This document shows positions 51,625-60,868 of a DNA stretch of 64,000 bases, piece after piece. Both the position numbers and the translations under genes were made by a program. Source of the stretch: Streptomyces sp. BV286 (GTDB lineage Bacteria > Actinomycetota > Actinomycetes > Streptomycetales > Streptomycetaceae); the NCBI RefSeq assembly GCF_019090165.1, contig NZ_JAHRIB010000181.1:95276-159275 (forward strand), given 5' to 3'. The notes beneath the pieces are model-generated. The model was not told the DNA's origin, did no database searches, and was given only the letters and a program-made list of their open reading frames with translations. Numbering within the stretch: position 1 is the stretch's first letter; each line of letters begins with the position of its first letter.

Positions 51625-52719
51625 GTGACCGGCACACATCGCGTCGAAGTGTCACGGGAGCAGGTGCTGGCCTACCGGGTGGCGGCCCACGGCTTCGACC
51701 GTTCCCTCACCGCGCCCGCGATGCTGGCCCTCGGAGTTCAGGACACACCGAGGGGTTCCGCGCGTACGGCACTGGCGGCGAGGGGTGCCACGGCCGACGG
51801 GCTGGAGCTCGTGTGGTCGTTCCGCGGAGGGCCGCATCTGCACCGGATCGCCGACCTGCCGGGGCTGGCCACCGCTCTGTGGCCGGTGGACGACGCGGAT
51901 GCCACCGCGCGGATCAACACCACTGTGATCAAGGAGGGTGCCAAGCTCGGCCTCGGAGCCTTCGAGGCCGCGGCGCGCGCGTTCCGCGATGGGGTGACCG
52001 CACCGATGGCCAAGGGAGACGTCAGCACGGCGGTCAGCGCGGCCGTTCCTCCTTCACTGACCTTCTGGTGCGAGACGTGCGGCGCCCGGCACATCTCCGG
52101 TCTGCTGTTCCAGCAGGCGGGGCTGTTCGGATCGGTGCGGATCGGCGCGGAAGGCGGCCGGACGGTCGTCTCACCACTGCTGCGGCGTTTCCCCGTACCG
52201 GAGTCCGCCACCGGGACGGAGGCGCTCGTGGAGGCCTATCTCCGCTTCCTCGGTCCGGCAACGCCCGCCGAAGTCGCGAAGTACCTGGGAACCAAGCCAC
52301 CCGTGGTCAAGAAGGTATGGCCGCAGGACCTCGTCGAGGTCTCGGTGGACGGCAGAGCGGCGTGGCTGCCGGGTCGCGACCTGGATTCCCTGGTCTCCGC
52401 GCGGAGCGGCGAACTGGTACGGCTGCTGCCGCCGGGCGATCCGTTCCTCCAGGCGCGCGACCGGACGCTGGTGGTCCCCGACAAGGCCCGTGAGAAGCAG
52501 GTCTGGCGCGCCATCGGAGGCCCTGGGGCCCTGCTCGTCGGCTCGGAGATCTCCGGCATCTGGCGTGCCAAGTCCACCGGCCGCAAGCTCGACGTGACCG
52601 TCACGCCCTTCGGCCCGCTCGCGGCCTCGGTCCGCAGAGCGCTGGAAGCAGAGGCCGCGCGGGTGGCCTCCGCCCGTGGCGCGACCGAGGCGCGGCTGCA
52701 CATCGGCGACGGCGCGTAG
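51625..52719 (+). CDS. Winged-helix DNA-binding domain protein (HTH_42 family)
   Basis: A 364-aa HTH_42 (AlkX/YcaQ-like) protein; relatives include DNA glycosylases of the AlkX/AlkZ group that unhook interstrand crosslinks. Visible: VLAYRVAAHGFDR, LELVWSFRGGPHLHRIADLP, WCETCGARHI with a CxxC pair, and VEAYLRFLGPATPAEVAKYL for a winged helix. The usual catalytic QxQ/QxD of AlkZ is not obvious to me. GAGGGAGGCAG precedes GTG 51625. A hairpin terminator follows. Confidence 0.82.
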   Translation: MTGTHRVEVSREQVLAYRVAAHGFDRSLTAPAMLALGVQDTPRGSARTALAARGATADGLELVWSFRGGPHLHRIADLPGLATALWPVDDADATARINTTVIKEGAKLGLGAFEAAARAFRDGVTAPMAKGDVSTAVSAAVPPSLTFWCETCGARHISGLLFQQAGLFGSVRIGAEGGRTVVSPLLRRFPVPESATGTEALVEAYLRFLGPATPAEVAKYLGTKPPVVKKVWPQDLVEVSVDGRAAWLPGRDLDSLVSARSGELVRLLPPGDPFLQARDRTLVVPDKAREKQVWRAIGGPGALLVGSEISGIWRAKSTGRKLDVTVTPFGPLAASVRRALEAEAARVASARGATEARLHIGDGA

Positions 52720-52720
52720 C

Positions 52721-52759
52721 GGTTCACCTGACCGCGGCTCCGCCGTCGTCAGGTGCACC
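52721..52759 (+). terminator. Terminator hairpin after the HTH_42 gene
   Basis: GGTTCACCTGAC (52721-52732) pairs with GTCAGGTGCACC (52748-52759) at 11 of 12 positions around a 15-nt loop, two bases after the stop codon. Confidence 0.7.
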
Positions 52760-53028
52760 AGGCAGGGCCACACTCCCCGCGATCTCCCCGAGCGCTGCCA
52801 AGTACCCACAGGCGGCGGCCGGACCGCCTCGCGGACGGCCGTGGAACGTTCCCTCTCATGCCCCAAGCGGGGGTCCGGCACAGCCGTCAATGACCGGGTA
52901 CGCCAGAAGACATGCAGGTCATGGGCCTTTCGCGGCAGGTTCAAGAATGATCACGCATTCCATGCGCAAGATCACCGGAAAGGGCGTGGAGCTGACCGGA
53001 ACCGACTCCTGCGGAGTTGACGCGCAGT

Positions 53029-53403
53029 TCAGGCCTTTCTTTGAGCCTTCCAGCCAGGATCCGCCCGTGCCGGGCAGCAAACAAGCGGCGCAAATTCGAT
53101 CAGGATTGCCCAAGGCCCAACCCTGATGCGGTCGCGCTCGCTCTCGGACGTACCGTCGGACTTCACAAGATCTTGCACGTGCACCTCGCCGTCCGGATCG
53201 CTCACCCCGCCTGCCTCCGGAGCCCGCAATGGCACGCCGTAGTGCAGGAACAGCAGGAAGCTGTTGCCGAACAGGGCGCCCTGGGCGGCCCGTTGGAGCC
53301 CGCCGGTCCGCTGCCGCTCGGGGGCCGCAGCCGCGGAACCCGGCCGACTGCTGGAGCAGCGCGGCGACCCGGAACCCGCAGCGGAAACCGGTCGATGAAT
53401 CAT
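53029..53403 (-). CDS. Doubtful hypothetical ORF, 124 aa
   Basis: The middle of this frame has strong third-position G/C and a short hydrophobic helix (GALFGNSFLLFLHYGVPL), followed by an acidic region (DPDGEVHVQDLVKSDGTSE). The ends are low complexity, and no clear ribosome binding site precedes ATG 53403. It could be a small membrane protein or a remnant; nothing similar is recognised. Confidence 0.3.
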   Translation of the reverse strand: MIHRPVSAAGSGSPRCSSSRPGSAAAAPERQRTGGLQRAAQGALFGNSFLLFLHYGVPLRAPEAGGVSDPDGEVHVQDLVKSDGTSESERDRIRVGPWAILIEFAPLVCCPARADPGWKAQRKA

Positions 53404-53548
53404 GACTCAACCTTGAACACAATTTGCACACATCCTCTCTCCATACGGGCCCTGATGGTCTAGATTGACCGTGCTTCAGCTGTTCGGGCACTACGCGACC
53501 AGTAATGATCAATAGATCCTGCGTTACGCAAAGCCAGCAGTTCGCGTT

Positions 53549-53567
53549 CCCGACGCCAATTGTCGGG
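53549..53567. repeat. Inverted repeat CCCGAC-7-GTCGGG
   Basis: A 6-bp perfect inverted repeat around GCCAATT in the AT-richer upstream region of the exopolysaccharide operon; it may be a regulator site. No regulator is assigned. Confidence 0.4.
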
Positions 53568-53729
53568 ATGATCAGTCCTTAAAACCTGAGGGGGGTCTCG
53601 GGTGTGGGGAGCACCCGGGAATTCAACGGGTTTCCGCACGCCTCAAGGGTCTGGCAGGACAGGCATGTCTGTTGCTGCCATGCCGAGTTGTGCGCGCACC
53701 TCTGAAACAGCCTGATTGTCATGCGCGGA

Positions 53730-53795
53730 GGCGGGGGCCTCCCGAGGGGAGAAACAGTGCGGGGGGCGGGGGCCTCCCGTGGGGGAGCAACAGTG
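53730..53795 (+). repeat. Tandem duplication of an RBS-containing segment in the EPS leader
   Basis: About 30 bp are duplicated: GGCGGGGGCCTCCCGAGGGG plus AGAAACAGTG at 53730-53759, and a near-identical copy ending GGGGGAGCAACAGTG at 53765-53795. Each copy includes a purine-rich ribosome-binding-like stretch and a GTG; only the second leads into the sugar transferase frame. The central GGCGGGGGCCTCCC part can also fold on itself. Confidence 0.7.
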
Positions 53796-55315
53796 TGAGG
53801 CGAACACGTCGAACCACTGGGGACCTGGGGGGTTCTGTGGGGCAAGGGGGCAGAGTCAGCACGTTTCCGCCGGCTGGCGGACGTCTGGCGAACGGGGCAG
53901 TCAGCCCACCCACGATCGACTGGGAGCAGCGCTACCGCCGCACCGTGATCATCAGCGACACCGTGGCAACCGCCCTGGTGGTGGCGGCGATCGGCAACTT
54001 CTTCGGAGCCCGGGACGCGGCCAACTGGCACGAGAAGTGGGGAATACTCGCCTTCGGCACCGAACTGCTGGTGCTGGGCTCGCTCGCGGTGAGCCGGTCA
54101 TGGGCTCCGGTCGTACTCGGCCAGGGCGCCGAGGAGTTCCGCCGGCTCGGACGCTCACTCTTCACGGCGACCGTCGTCCTGGCACTCGGCGGGATCGCCC
54201 TGACCTCGCGCAACATCAAGCTCTGGATCTTCGTCGCGATCCCCGCGATCGCGATCGTCACCATGACCGCGCGGTATGTGCTGCGCCTCTCGCTGCACAA
54301 ACAGCGGAAGGAAGGACGGTGTCTGCGACCGGTGCTCGCGGCCGGGAGTCTGGACACCGTGCGCGACCTGATCACCCGGACCCGCAAGTTCCCGCACCTC
54401 GGCTGGCGGGTGGACGGAGTGTGCACGACGGACGGGCTCCTGCTGGAGGGGGACCCACTGGACGGAGTGCCGGTCGTCGGCCGTCTGACGGACGTCGCCA
54501 AACATGTCGAGCACGACGGCTACCGTGTCGTCGCCGTCACACCGGACCCGCACTGGACACCGGAACGGCTGCAGCGGCTGGCCTGGAACCTCGAAGGCAG
54601 CGATGCCGAGATGATCGTGGCCCCCGTCCTGATGGAGGTGGCCGGACCGCGGCTGCACGTCGACGCGGTGCTCGGGATCCCGCTGCTGCGGGTCAGCATG
54701 CCGACCTTCACCGGAGGCCGGCGGGTGGTCAAAGGGGTCGTCGACCGGATCGGCGCGGCGATCCTGCTGACGCTGTTCGCACCTCTGATGGTGTTCGTCG
54801 GGTTGCTCGTCCTGACGGACAGCCGGGGCGGGGCGTTCTACCGCCAGCGCAGGATCGGCAAGAACGGCCGCGAGTTCACCATGCTCAAGTTCCGCACCAT
54901 GGTCGCCGGGGCCGACAGGGCACGTGCCGAACTGGCCGACCTCAACGAGGGCGCCGGCCTGCTGTTCAAGCTCCGCCGGGATCCGCGGGTCACCCGGGTG
55001 GGAGCGGTCCTGCGCCGGTACTCGCTCGACGAACTCCCGCAGCTTTTCAACGTACTCACCGGATCGATGTCGCTCGTCGGCCCGCGGCCACCGCTGCCGG
55101 AGGAGTCCGCCGCGTACGGCCCGGACATCCGGCGGCGGCTGCTGGTCAAACCCGGGCTCACCGGCCTGTGGCAGATCAGCGGACGCAGCGACCTGTCGTG
55201 GGAGGAGGCGGTCCGGCTGGACCTGCGGTACGTGGAGGACTGGTCGCTCGCCCTGGACACAGTGATCTTGTGGAAGACGCTGCGAGCGGTTCTCTACGGA
55301 CAGGGCGCCTACTGA
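53795..55315 (+). CDS. Polyprenyl-phosphate sugar phosphotransferase (EPS initiating enzyme)
   Basis: Transfers the first sugar-1-phosphate to undecaprenyl phosphate in exopolysaccharide synthesis. The N-terminal half has four to five membrane helices, then a soluble Rossmann-like part. The catalytic Bac_transf domain has a membrane helix (IGAAILLTLFAPLMVFVGLL), GGAFYRQRRIGKNGREFTML, KFRTMV, RRYSLDELPQLFNVLTGSMS, LVGPRPPLPEE and KPGLTGLWQISGRSDLSWEE. The start GTG 53795 has GGGGGAG at 7 nt; GTG 53837 is an alternative. It is first in an operon with GDP-mannose dehydrogenase 73 nt later. Confidence 0.93.
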   Translation: MRRTRRTTGDLGGSVGQGGRVSTFPPAGGRLANGAVSPPTIDWEQRYRRTVIISDTVATALVVAAIGNFFGARDAANWHEKWGILAFGTELLVLGSLAVSRSWAPVVLGQGAEEFRRLGRSLFTATVVLALGGIALTSRNIKLWIFVAIPAIAIVTMTARYVLRLSLHKQRKEGRCLRPVLAAGSLDTVRDLITRTRKFPHLGWRVDGVCTTDGLLLEGDPLDGVPVVGRLTDVAKHVEHDGYRVVAVTPDPHWTPERLQRLAWNLEGSDAEMIVAPVLMEVAGPRLHVDAVLGIPLLRVSMPTFTGGRRVVKGVVDRIGAAILLTLFAPLMVFVGLLVLTDSRGGAFYRQRRIGKNGREFTMLKFRTMVAGADRARAELADLNEGAGLLFKLRRDPRVTRVGAVLRRYSLDELPQLFNVLTGSMSLVGPRPPLPEESAAYGPDIRRRLLVKPGLTGLWQISGRSDLSWEEAVRLDLRYVEDWSLALDTVILWKTLRAVLYGQGAY

Positions 55316-55388
55316 TGCGCGGAGGTCGTCATCCGGCCGCCGCGTGGACCGCAGGCCGAGAAGGCCTGCCTGGGGGGAGAAACGGGTC

Positions 55389-56705
55389 ATGAGAGTCAGC
55401 GTTTTCGGGCTCGGTTATGTGGGCTGCGTGTCGGCCGCGTGCCTGGCCAGCATGGGCCACGAGGTCGTCGGGGTGGACGTGAACCCGGTGAAGGTCGACC
55501 TGGTCAACGACGGCAAGGCCCCGGTGGTCGAGGAACGCATCGGCGAGCTCATCGCCGAGGTCGTGGGGACCGGAGCGTTGCGCGCCACCGACGACGTCCG
55601 CGAAGCGATCATGAACAGCGAGGTGTCGCTGGTCTGCGTGGGCACGCCGTCGGAGGCCAACGGCAGCCTGTGCACCACGTACTTGGAGCGGGTCACCGAG
55701 GAGATCGGCGCCGCGCTGGCCGAGCGGGGCGGGCGGCACACCGTCGTGTTCCGCTCCACCATGCTCCCGGGCACCTGCCTCAACCTGCTCGTACCGATCC
55801 TGGAGAAGTACGTCGGCGGCACGGCCGGCGTGGACGTCGGGGTCGCGGTCAATCCGGAGTTCCTGCGCGAGGGCACGAGCGTGCGCGACTTCTTCGACCC
55901 GCCCAAGACCGTCATCGGCGAACTCGACACGGCGAGCGGCGACGCCGTGGCCGCGCTGTACGACGGACTGCCCGGTGAGGTGTTCCGGGTGCCGGTTCCG
56001 ACGGCCGAGGCGATCAAGTACGCGGACAACGCGTTCCACGGCCTCAAGATCGGCTTCGCGAACGAGCTGGGCGCGGTGTACCAGGCCCTCGGGGTGGACT
56101 CGCACCAGGTGATGGACGTGTTCCTGGCCGACCGCAAGCTGAACATCAGCCCCGCGTACCTGCGGCCCGGCTTCGCCTTCGGTGGCTCCTGCCTGCCCAA
56201 GGACCTGCGCAGCCTGGTCCACGCCGCGCAGCGGGCCGACGTCTCGGTGCCCATCCTCTCCCACGTGCTGCCCTCCAACTCCGACCATCTGCAGCGCGCG
56301 GTGGAGCTGGTCGAGCGAACCGGCAAGCGCCGGGTGGGCCTGTTCGGGCTGTCCTTCAAACCCGGCACCGACGACCTCCGCGAGAGCCCGCTCGTCGAAC
56401 TGGCGGAGCGGCTCTTCGGCAAGGGGTACGACCTGCGGATCCACGACGCCAACGTGAGCCTCTCCCGGCTGATCGGCGCGAACCGCGAGTACATCGAGAC
56501 CCGGCTGCCGCACCTCGCGCAGCTGATGGCGGACTCCGTCGACGAGGTGCTCGAACACGCCGAGGTGTGCCTGGTCGGAACCAGGGACCCCGCTGTCCTC
56601 GCGGCGCTGCCCCACGGCGACGGACCACTGATCGTCGACCTCATCCACCTTCCCGACGCCGACGCGCGCCGGACCGAACCGGGGTACGTGGGCCTTGCTT
56701 GGTGA
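55389..56705 (+). CDS. GDP-mannose 6-dehydrogenase (AlgD-like)
   Basis: A 438-aa UDP/GDP-sugar dehydrogenase most like AlgD, which oxidises GDP-mannose to GDP-mannuronate with two NAD. Visible: the NAD fold MRVSVFGLGYVGCVSAACLA, VNPEFLREGTSVRDFFDPP, Lys210 in AEAIKYADNAFH and catalytic Cys268 in RPGFAFGGSCLPKDLRSL. Lys210 and Cys268 fall at the same positions as in Pseudomonas AlgD, and RPGFAFGGSCLPKD favours GDP-mannose over UDP-glucose. GGGGGAG precedes ATG 55389. It supplies a uronic acid precursor for the polymer. Confidence 0.9.
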   Translation: MRVSVFGLGYVGCVSAACLASMGHEVVGVDVNPVKVDLVNDGKAPVVEERIGELIAEVVGTGALRATDDVREAIMNSEVSLVCVGTPSEANGSLCTTYLERVTEEIGAALAERGGRHTVVFRSTMLPGTCLNLLVPILEKYVGGTAGVDVGVAVNPEFLREGTSVRDFFDPPKTVIGELDTASGDAVAALYDGLPGEVFRVPVPTAEAIKYADNAFHGLKIGFANELGAVYQALGVDSHQVMDVFLADRKLNISPAYLRPGFAFGGSCLPKDLRSLVHAAQRADVSVPILSHVLPSNSDHLQRAVELVERTGKRRVGLFGLSFKPGTDDLRESPLVELAERLFGKGYDLRIHDANVSLSRLIGANREYIETRLPHLAQLMADSVDEVLEHAEVCLVGTRDPAVLAALPHGDGPLIVDLIHLPDADARRTEPGYVGLAW

Positions 56706-57975
56706 CACATCGTTCGATGACACGGCCGGCGGCGACCGGCACACCCGGCGCGCGCTGATCCTGGTGGAGAACCTGTCGGTGCCGTTCGACCGGCGGGTGT
56801 GGCAGGAGTGCACGACGCTGCGCGACGCGGGCTGGGAGGTGCACGTCATCTGCCCCCGCGGGGAAAAACGGGACACGGAACCGGAGGCGGAGATCGACGG
56901 CGTGCGGATCCACCGCTACCCGTTGCGCGCGGCCACCGGAGGGCCGGCCGGCTACCTGCGGGAGTACGGAACGGCGTTGTGGCATACGCTCCGGCTGGCC
57001 CGGAAGGTCGGTCCGGTCGACGTGGTCCATGCCTGCAACCCGCCCGACCTGCTGTTCCTTCCGGCACTGTGGCTCAAGCGACGAGGCGCGCGGTTCGTCT
57101 TCGACCAGCACGACCTGGTACCCGAGTTGTACCTCTCCCGGTTCGACCGCGGCGAGGACCTGCTCTACCGCGCCGTGTGCGCGCTGGAACGGCGGACCTA
57201 CCGGGCCGCGGACGTCGTGCTCGCCACGAACGAGAGCTACCGGGACGTCGCGATGCGCCGGGGTGGTCAACGCCCTGAGGATGTTTTCGTGGTGCGCAGC
57301 GCGCCCCAGGTCGACCGGTTCCAACCGGTGCCTCCCGAACCGGAGTTGAAGCGCGGCAAGCCTCATCTGCTGTGCTATCTCGGCGTCATGGGACCTCAGG
57401 ACGGCGTCGACTACGCCTTGCGTGCCCTCGCGAAGCTGCGCGACGAGTACGGGCGGACCGACTGGCACGCGGTGTTCGTCGGCGCCGGCGACGCCTTCGA
57501 CGCGATGGTGGAACTGTCCCGGCGACTCGGGCTCACGGAGCAGGTGCAGTTCACCGGGCGCATCCCGGACGCCGATCTGGTGCGGTACCTGTCCACCGCG
57601 GACGTGTGCCTCTCCCCCGACCCGCGCAATCCGCTCAACGACGTGTCGACCATGAACAAGGTCCTGGAGTACATGGCGATGGGCCGGCCGATCGTCTCGT
57701 TCGACCTGAAGGAGGCGCGGGTCTCCGCCGGTGACGCCGCCGTCTACGCACCCGCGAACGACGAGGCACAGTTCGCCAAGCTCGTCGCGCTGCTGCTGGA
57801 CGACCCGGAGAAACGCGCCCGCATGGGCAAGATCGGCCAGGAACGGATCAGCGGGCAGCTGTCCTGGCGGAACTCGCAAGCGTCGCTGCTCGCCGCCTAC
57901 ACCGCTGCCTGCGCTGACCACGCTCCGGTGTCGGCGGGCACGACGATACGCACAGGGAAGAGGCCGCGGCGTTGA
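56695..57975 (+). CDS. Glycosyltransferase family 4
   Basis: A 426-aa GT4 (GT-B fold) enzyme. The N-terminal domain begins ALILVENLSVPFDRRVWQEC and continues VVHACNPPDLLFLPA and FDQHDLVPELYLSRF; the nucleotide-sugar half has GPQDGVDYALRALAKLRDEY, VFVGAGD and the E-x7-E motif around LNDVSTMNKVLEYMAMGRPI. TTG 56695 is the first possible start in frame and overlaps the AlgD-like gene by 11 bp. It probably adds one sugar to the lipid-linked repeat unit. Confidence 0.9.
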   Translation: MLGDTSFDDTAGGDRHTRRALILVENLSVPFDRRVWQECTTLRDAGWEVHVICPRGEKRDTEPEAEIDGVRIHRYPLRAATGGPAGYLREYGTALWHTLRLARKVGPVDVVHACNPPDLLFLPALWLKRRGARFVFDQHDLVPELYLSRFDRGEDLLYRAVCALERRTYRAADVVLATNESYRDVAMRRGGQRPEDVFVVRSAPQVDRFQPVPPEPELKRGKPHLLCYLGVMGPQDGVDYALRALAKLRDEYGRTDWHAVFVGAGDAFDAMVELSRRLGLTEQVQFTGRIPDADLVRYLSTADVCLSPDPRNPLNDVSTMNKVLEYMAMGRPIVSFDLKEARVSAGDAAVYAPANDEAQFAKLVALLLDDPEKRARMGKIGQERISGQLSWRNSQASLLAAYTAACADHAPVSAGTTIRTGKRPRR

Positions 57976-59342
57976 ACGAAGACACCATCCGCCTGGTCAC
58001 CATCGGGCGGATCCTCCGCCGGCGTGGGCGGCTTCTCGCCGTCCTCGCCGTGGTGGGCGCGCTCGTCGGCTGGGGCACCTCGGTGCTGCTGTTTCCGCCG
58101 CGGTACACGGCCACGGCATCCGTACTGCTGCCAGGACAGTGGGAAGAGCGCGAGTTGCTGACCCAGGTGGACATCGCGACCAGTTCGTCGGTGGCCGACC
58201 GCACGGCCGCCGAGCTCGGCTGGCGGGGCCTCAGCGGCGGCGACCTGCGGGATCGAGTGACCGCCAAGGCCGCCGACGGGAACATCATCAAGATCTCGGG
58301 TACGGCCGACACCCCGGAGCGCGCGCAGCAGCTCTCCGACCAGGTCGCCCAGCAGTTCGTCAGGTTCGCCGCGCGGATCGCAGGCGGCGGCACCGACGTG
58401 GAAGCCGTCGAGGGGCCCGAGGCGCTGCGGAAGAAGGTCGAGGAGACCAACCGACGCATCACCGACCTGGCCGACGCGGCCGACCCCGGGCGGACCGTGG
58501 AGAGCGTGCAGGCCCGCACCTCGCTCGAGAAGCTTCGTACCTCTCTGGAGGAGGCCATGACGAAGCTCGAAGAGGCCGACCCCGCGGCGGACAAGGCCGG
58601 CTTGGTCGTGATGGGGCCGGCCGCCCGGCCCACCGGCGAGGCACCGCCGACGAGGACGCAGCTCATCGTCGGCGGAGCGCTGCTGTTCTTCCTGCTCGCG
58701 GTCGTCGGCCATCTCACCGCCGCACGGATGAACCGGCGGCTGCGCACCGAGCCGGAGATCGCCGCGGCCCTGGGATCGGAACTCCTCGGCACCGTCGACG
58801 TACCTGATGAACCGTCCGCGCTCCGGCCCGAGGACCGTGGCCCGCGGGAACGGATCCGCCGGCTCCTCGGCATCGACACCCGGTGGGACGTACCGGCCCC
58901 GCGAAGGTCCGGCGACGACGCCGACCGACAGCTCCGCTACCGGCGGGTGTGCGCCCGCCTCCGGGACCACCTGTCGGCCCCCCGGCAACTGCTGGTCGTC
59001 GTACCGGACGGCGACGAGACCGCCCGCCGGGCCGCCGGACACCTCGTCGCCGAGACCGGGAGCGATCCGGAGCTGCGCGTGGTGGAGGTTTCGGTGGACC
59101 GGCCGACGGTGCCGGACCGCGGAGCCGAGTCCGGCACCCTGGTCGTCCTCAGCGCGGGCCGCTGGACCGCGGAGGAGGTCGCCGGCATCGCCGGGGCGTG
59201 TGCGGACGCGAGCCACAAGGTCGTCGGTGTGGTCGTCGCCGGTCCGGTCCGGGCCCGTCCCACGGGGACTGCCGACCGTCCTGCGGACCACGCCACTGCG
59301 GCACTCGCGGTTCCCGGCCGCGCGACGGGAGGTTCGGCGTGA
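57972..59342 (+). CDS. Wzz/Wzc-like chain-length protein, degenerate kinase domain (first copy)
   Basis: A 456-aa co-polymerase: an N-terminal membrane helix (RLLAVLAVVGALVGWGTSVL), an extracytoplasmic coiled-coil part, a second helix near 237-257 (LIVGGALLFFLLAVVGHLTA) and a cytoplasmic Rossmann-like domain. The Walker A position of a bacterial tyrosine kinase reads VVPDGDETARRAAGHL, without the GK[ST], so ATP use is unlikely. TTG 57972 overlaps the glycosyltransferase stop (TTGA). It controls polymer length or export together with the next gene. Confidence 0.85.
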   Translation: MNEDTIRLVTIGRILRRRGRLLAVLAVVGALVGWGTSVLLFPPRYTATASVLLPGQWEERELLTQVDIATSSSVADRTAAELGWRGLSGGDLRDRVTAKAADGNIIKISGTADTPERAQQLSDQVAQQFVRFAARIAGGGTDVEAVEGPEALRKKVEETNRRITDLADAADPGRTVESVQARTSLEKLRTSLEEAMTKLEEADPAADKAGLVVMGPAARPTGEAPPTRTQLIVGGALLFFLLAVVGHLTAARMNRRLRTEPEIAAALGSELLGTVDVPDEPSALRPEDRGPRERIRRLLGIDTRWDVPAPRRSGDDADRQLRYRRVCARLRDHLSAPRQLLVVVPDGDETARRAAGHLVAETGSDPELRVVEVSVDRPTVPDRGAESGTLVVLSAGRWTAEEVAGIAGACADASHKVVGVVVAGPVRARPTGTADRPADHATAALAVPGRATGGSA

Positions 59343-60865
59343 CTTCGAACACGGCTCCCGAGTCGTCACCGGCCGCTCCGCTCTTCGACCTGCAAGGGCT
59401 GGTGGTGGCGGTGCGCCGTCGCCGCCGCCTGTGGTGCTCGCTGGCCCTCCTGGGAATGCTGGCCGGCGTGGCGGTGGCGGTCCTGCTGCCGCCGCCGCCG
59501 AGCGCGATGACCAAGGTGCTGGTCGCGCACGCGGAGGACCAGCCGAACGACACCGGAACGCTGATCCGCACCGACATCGCGGTACTGGGAACCACACGGA
59601 TCGCCGACAAGGCACTGCAGATCCTCAAGTCATCGGAAGACCCTGAGGACTTCATGCAGGACTACCGGGGCACCGGCCTGACCAACAACCTGCTGCAGAT
59701 CGATGTGACAGGTGACAGCGACGAACAGGCGGTGGCCCGGGCCGAGGCGCTCGCCGACGCGTTCGTCGCGGACCATGTGCGGCGCATGCGGGAGATCGCC
59801 GAGGCCGAGGCCAAGGCCCTGCTCGACCAGCGCGACCGCATGCGGAACGAACTCGCCGAGGTCAACAAGGAGATCGGGGACCAGTCGCCGGAGGCGGAGA
59901 GTGACCCGCAGGCGTCGGCGAGTATCGAGACGCTCTTCGCCCGCCGGGCGGAACTCAACTCGCGGATCATCGACTTCGACCAGCGCGCCGCGGAGGCACG
60001 CACCGGCACGCCCAAGGTCATCGCCGGCACGCAGATCGTCGACGCTGCGCGCCCGGTGCGGCACTCCCTGCCCAAGACCGCCGCCACCAACGCCGCCATC
60101 GGGCTCGTCCTCGGGCTCGTCCTCGGCCTGGCGCTGGCCGCCGTCGGTGCCGTGGTCGCGGACCGGCCCGTACTGCGCCGGGACATCGCGGCGAACCTGG
60201 GTGCCTCGGTGATCACGGAGCTGCCCCGCAGGTCGGGCCGGCTGTGGCAGCGCCGACGGACCCGGGCGGCGCGCGAGCGGCTGACCGCGCACCTCGCCCG
60301 CCTCATGCGTGACTCCACGGAACCGCTGTCGCTCCTCGAACTGGGCTGCGCGCGCAGGACGAGCGTGATCGCCCTGGACCTCGCCGGGTCCATGGCGGCG
60401 GAGGAGCCAGTGGTGATCATCGATGGTCTGCCCGGCCCGCAGCTCGCAGGCCGCCGCCCGAAGCCAGGAGACCCCAGCGTGGTCAGCGGCGAGCAGGCCG
60501 CGGCCGTGTCGCACCAGGAGCGCCGGCTCGGCGTCGGCTCGGTGGCACCCGGCACCGCGTGGACCGACCTCCAGTACCTGGGCACACGGACCGTGCTCGT
60601 CGTACGGGCCGGGCACGGCAGCGCCGCATGGCTGCACACCGTGGCGCGGCAACTCGCGGACCAGCACATCCCGGTGGTCGGTGTGGTGCTGATCGACCCC
60701 GATCCGCGTGACCGGACCGACGGCACCTTGTGGGACGGGCTGCACACCGCGCTGCGCGGCCCGAGCGAGCGGACGGCCCTGCAGAACGGCACGGGCCGGC
60801 GGCCGTCGGAGCGTCTGCCGGTGTGGACCGCACGGGTCCCGGACAGCGACCAGGAGGAGCGGTAG
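59339..60865 (+). CDS. Wzz/Wzc-like chain-length protein, degenerate kinase domain (second copy)
   Basis: A 508-aa protein with the same layout: helices near 30-50 and about 248-270 (AAIGLVLGLVLGLALAAVGA), a coiled coil (REIAEAEAKALLDQRDRMRN) and a cytoplasmic domain. The kinase P-loop is replaced by LGCARRTSVIALDLAGSMA and Walker A' by VVIIDGLPG. GTG 59339 overlaps the previous stop by GTGA. The tail lacks the Tyr cluster of Wzc. The two copies probably form a hetero-oligomer, with an active kinase absent or elsewhere. Confidence 0.85.
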   Translation: MTSNTAPESSPAAPLFDLQGLVVAVRRRRRLWCSLALLGMLAGVAVAVLLPPPPSAMTKVLVAHAEDQPNDTGTLIRTDIAVLGTTRIADKALQILKSSEDPEDFMQDYRGTGLTNNLLQIDVTGDSDEQAVARAEALADAFVADHVRRMREIAEAEAKALLDQRDRMRNELAEVNKEIGDQSPEAESDPQASASIETLFARRAELNSRIIDFDQRAAEARTGTPKVIAGTQIVDAARPVRHSLPKTAATNAAIGLVLGLVLGLALAAVGAVVADRPVLRRDIAANLGASVITELPRRSGRLWQRRRTRAARERLTAHLARLMRDSTEPLSLLELGCARRTSVIALDLAGSMAAEEPVVIIDGLPGPQLAGRRPKPGDPSVVSGEQAAAVSHQERRLGVGSVAPGTAWTDLQYLGTRTVLVVRAGHGSAAWLHTVARQLADQHIPVVGVVLIDPDPRDRTDGTLWDGLHTALRGPSERTALQNGTGRRPSERLPVWTARVPDSDQEER

Positions 60866-60868
60866 GAC

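Larger units (their letters stand above)
52760..53794. other. About 1 kb leader/intergenic region before the EPS operon
   Basis: The longest gene-poor stretch in the window. It holds only a doubtful minus-strand ORF (53029-53403), an AT-richer part (about 53400-53600) with promoter-like TTGACC at 53466, an inverted repeat at 53549-53567 and a tandem duplication at 53730-53795. It probably carries the regulatory region of the exopolysaccharide operon. Confidence 0.5.
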
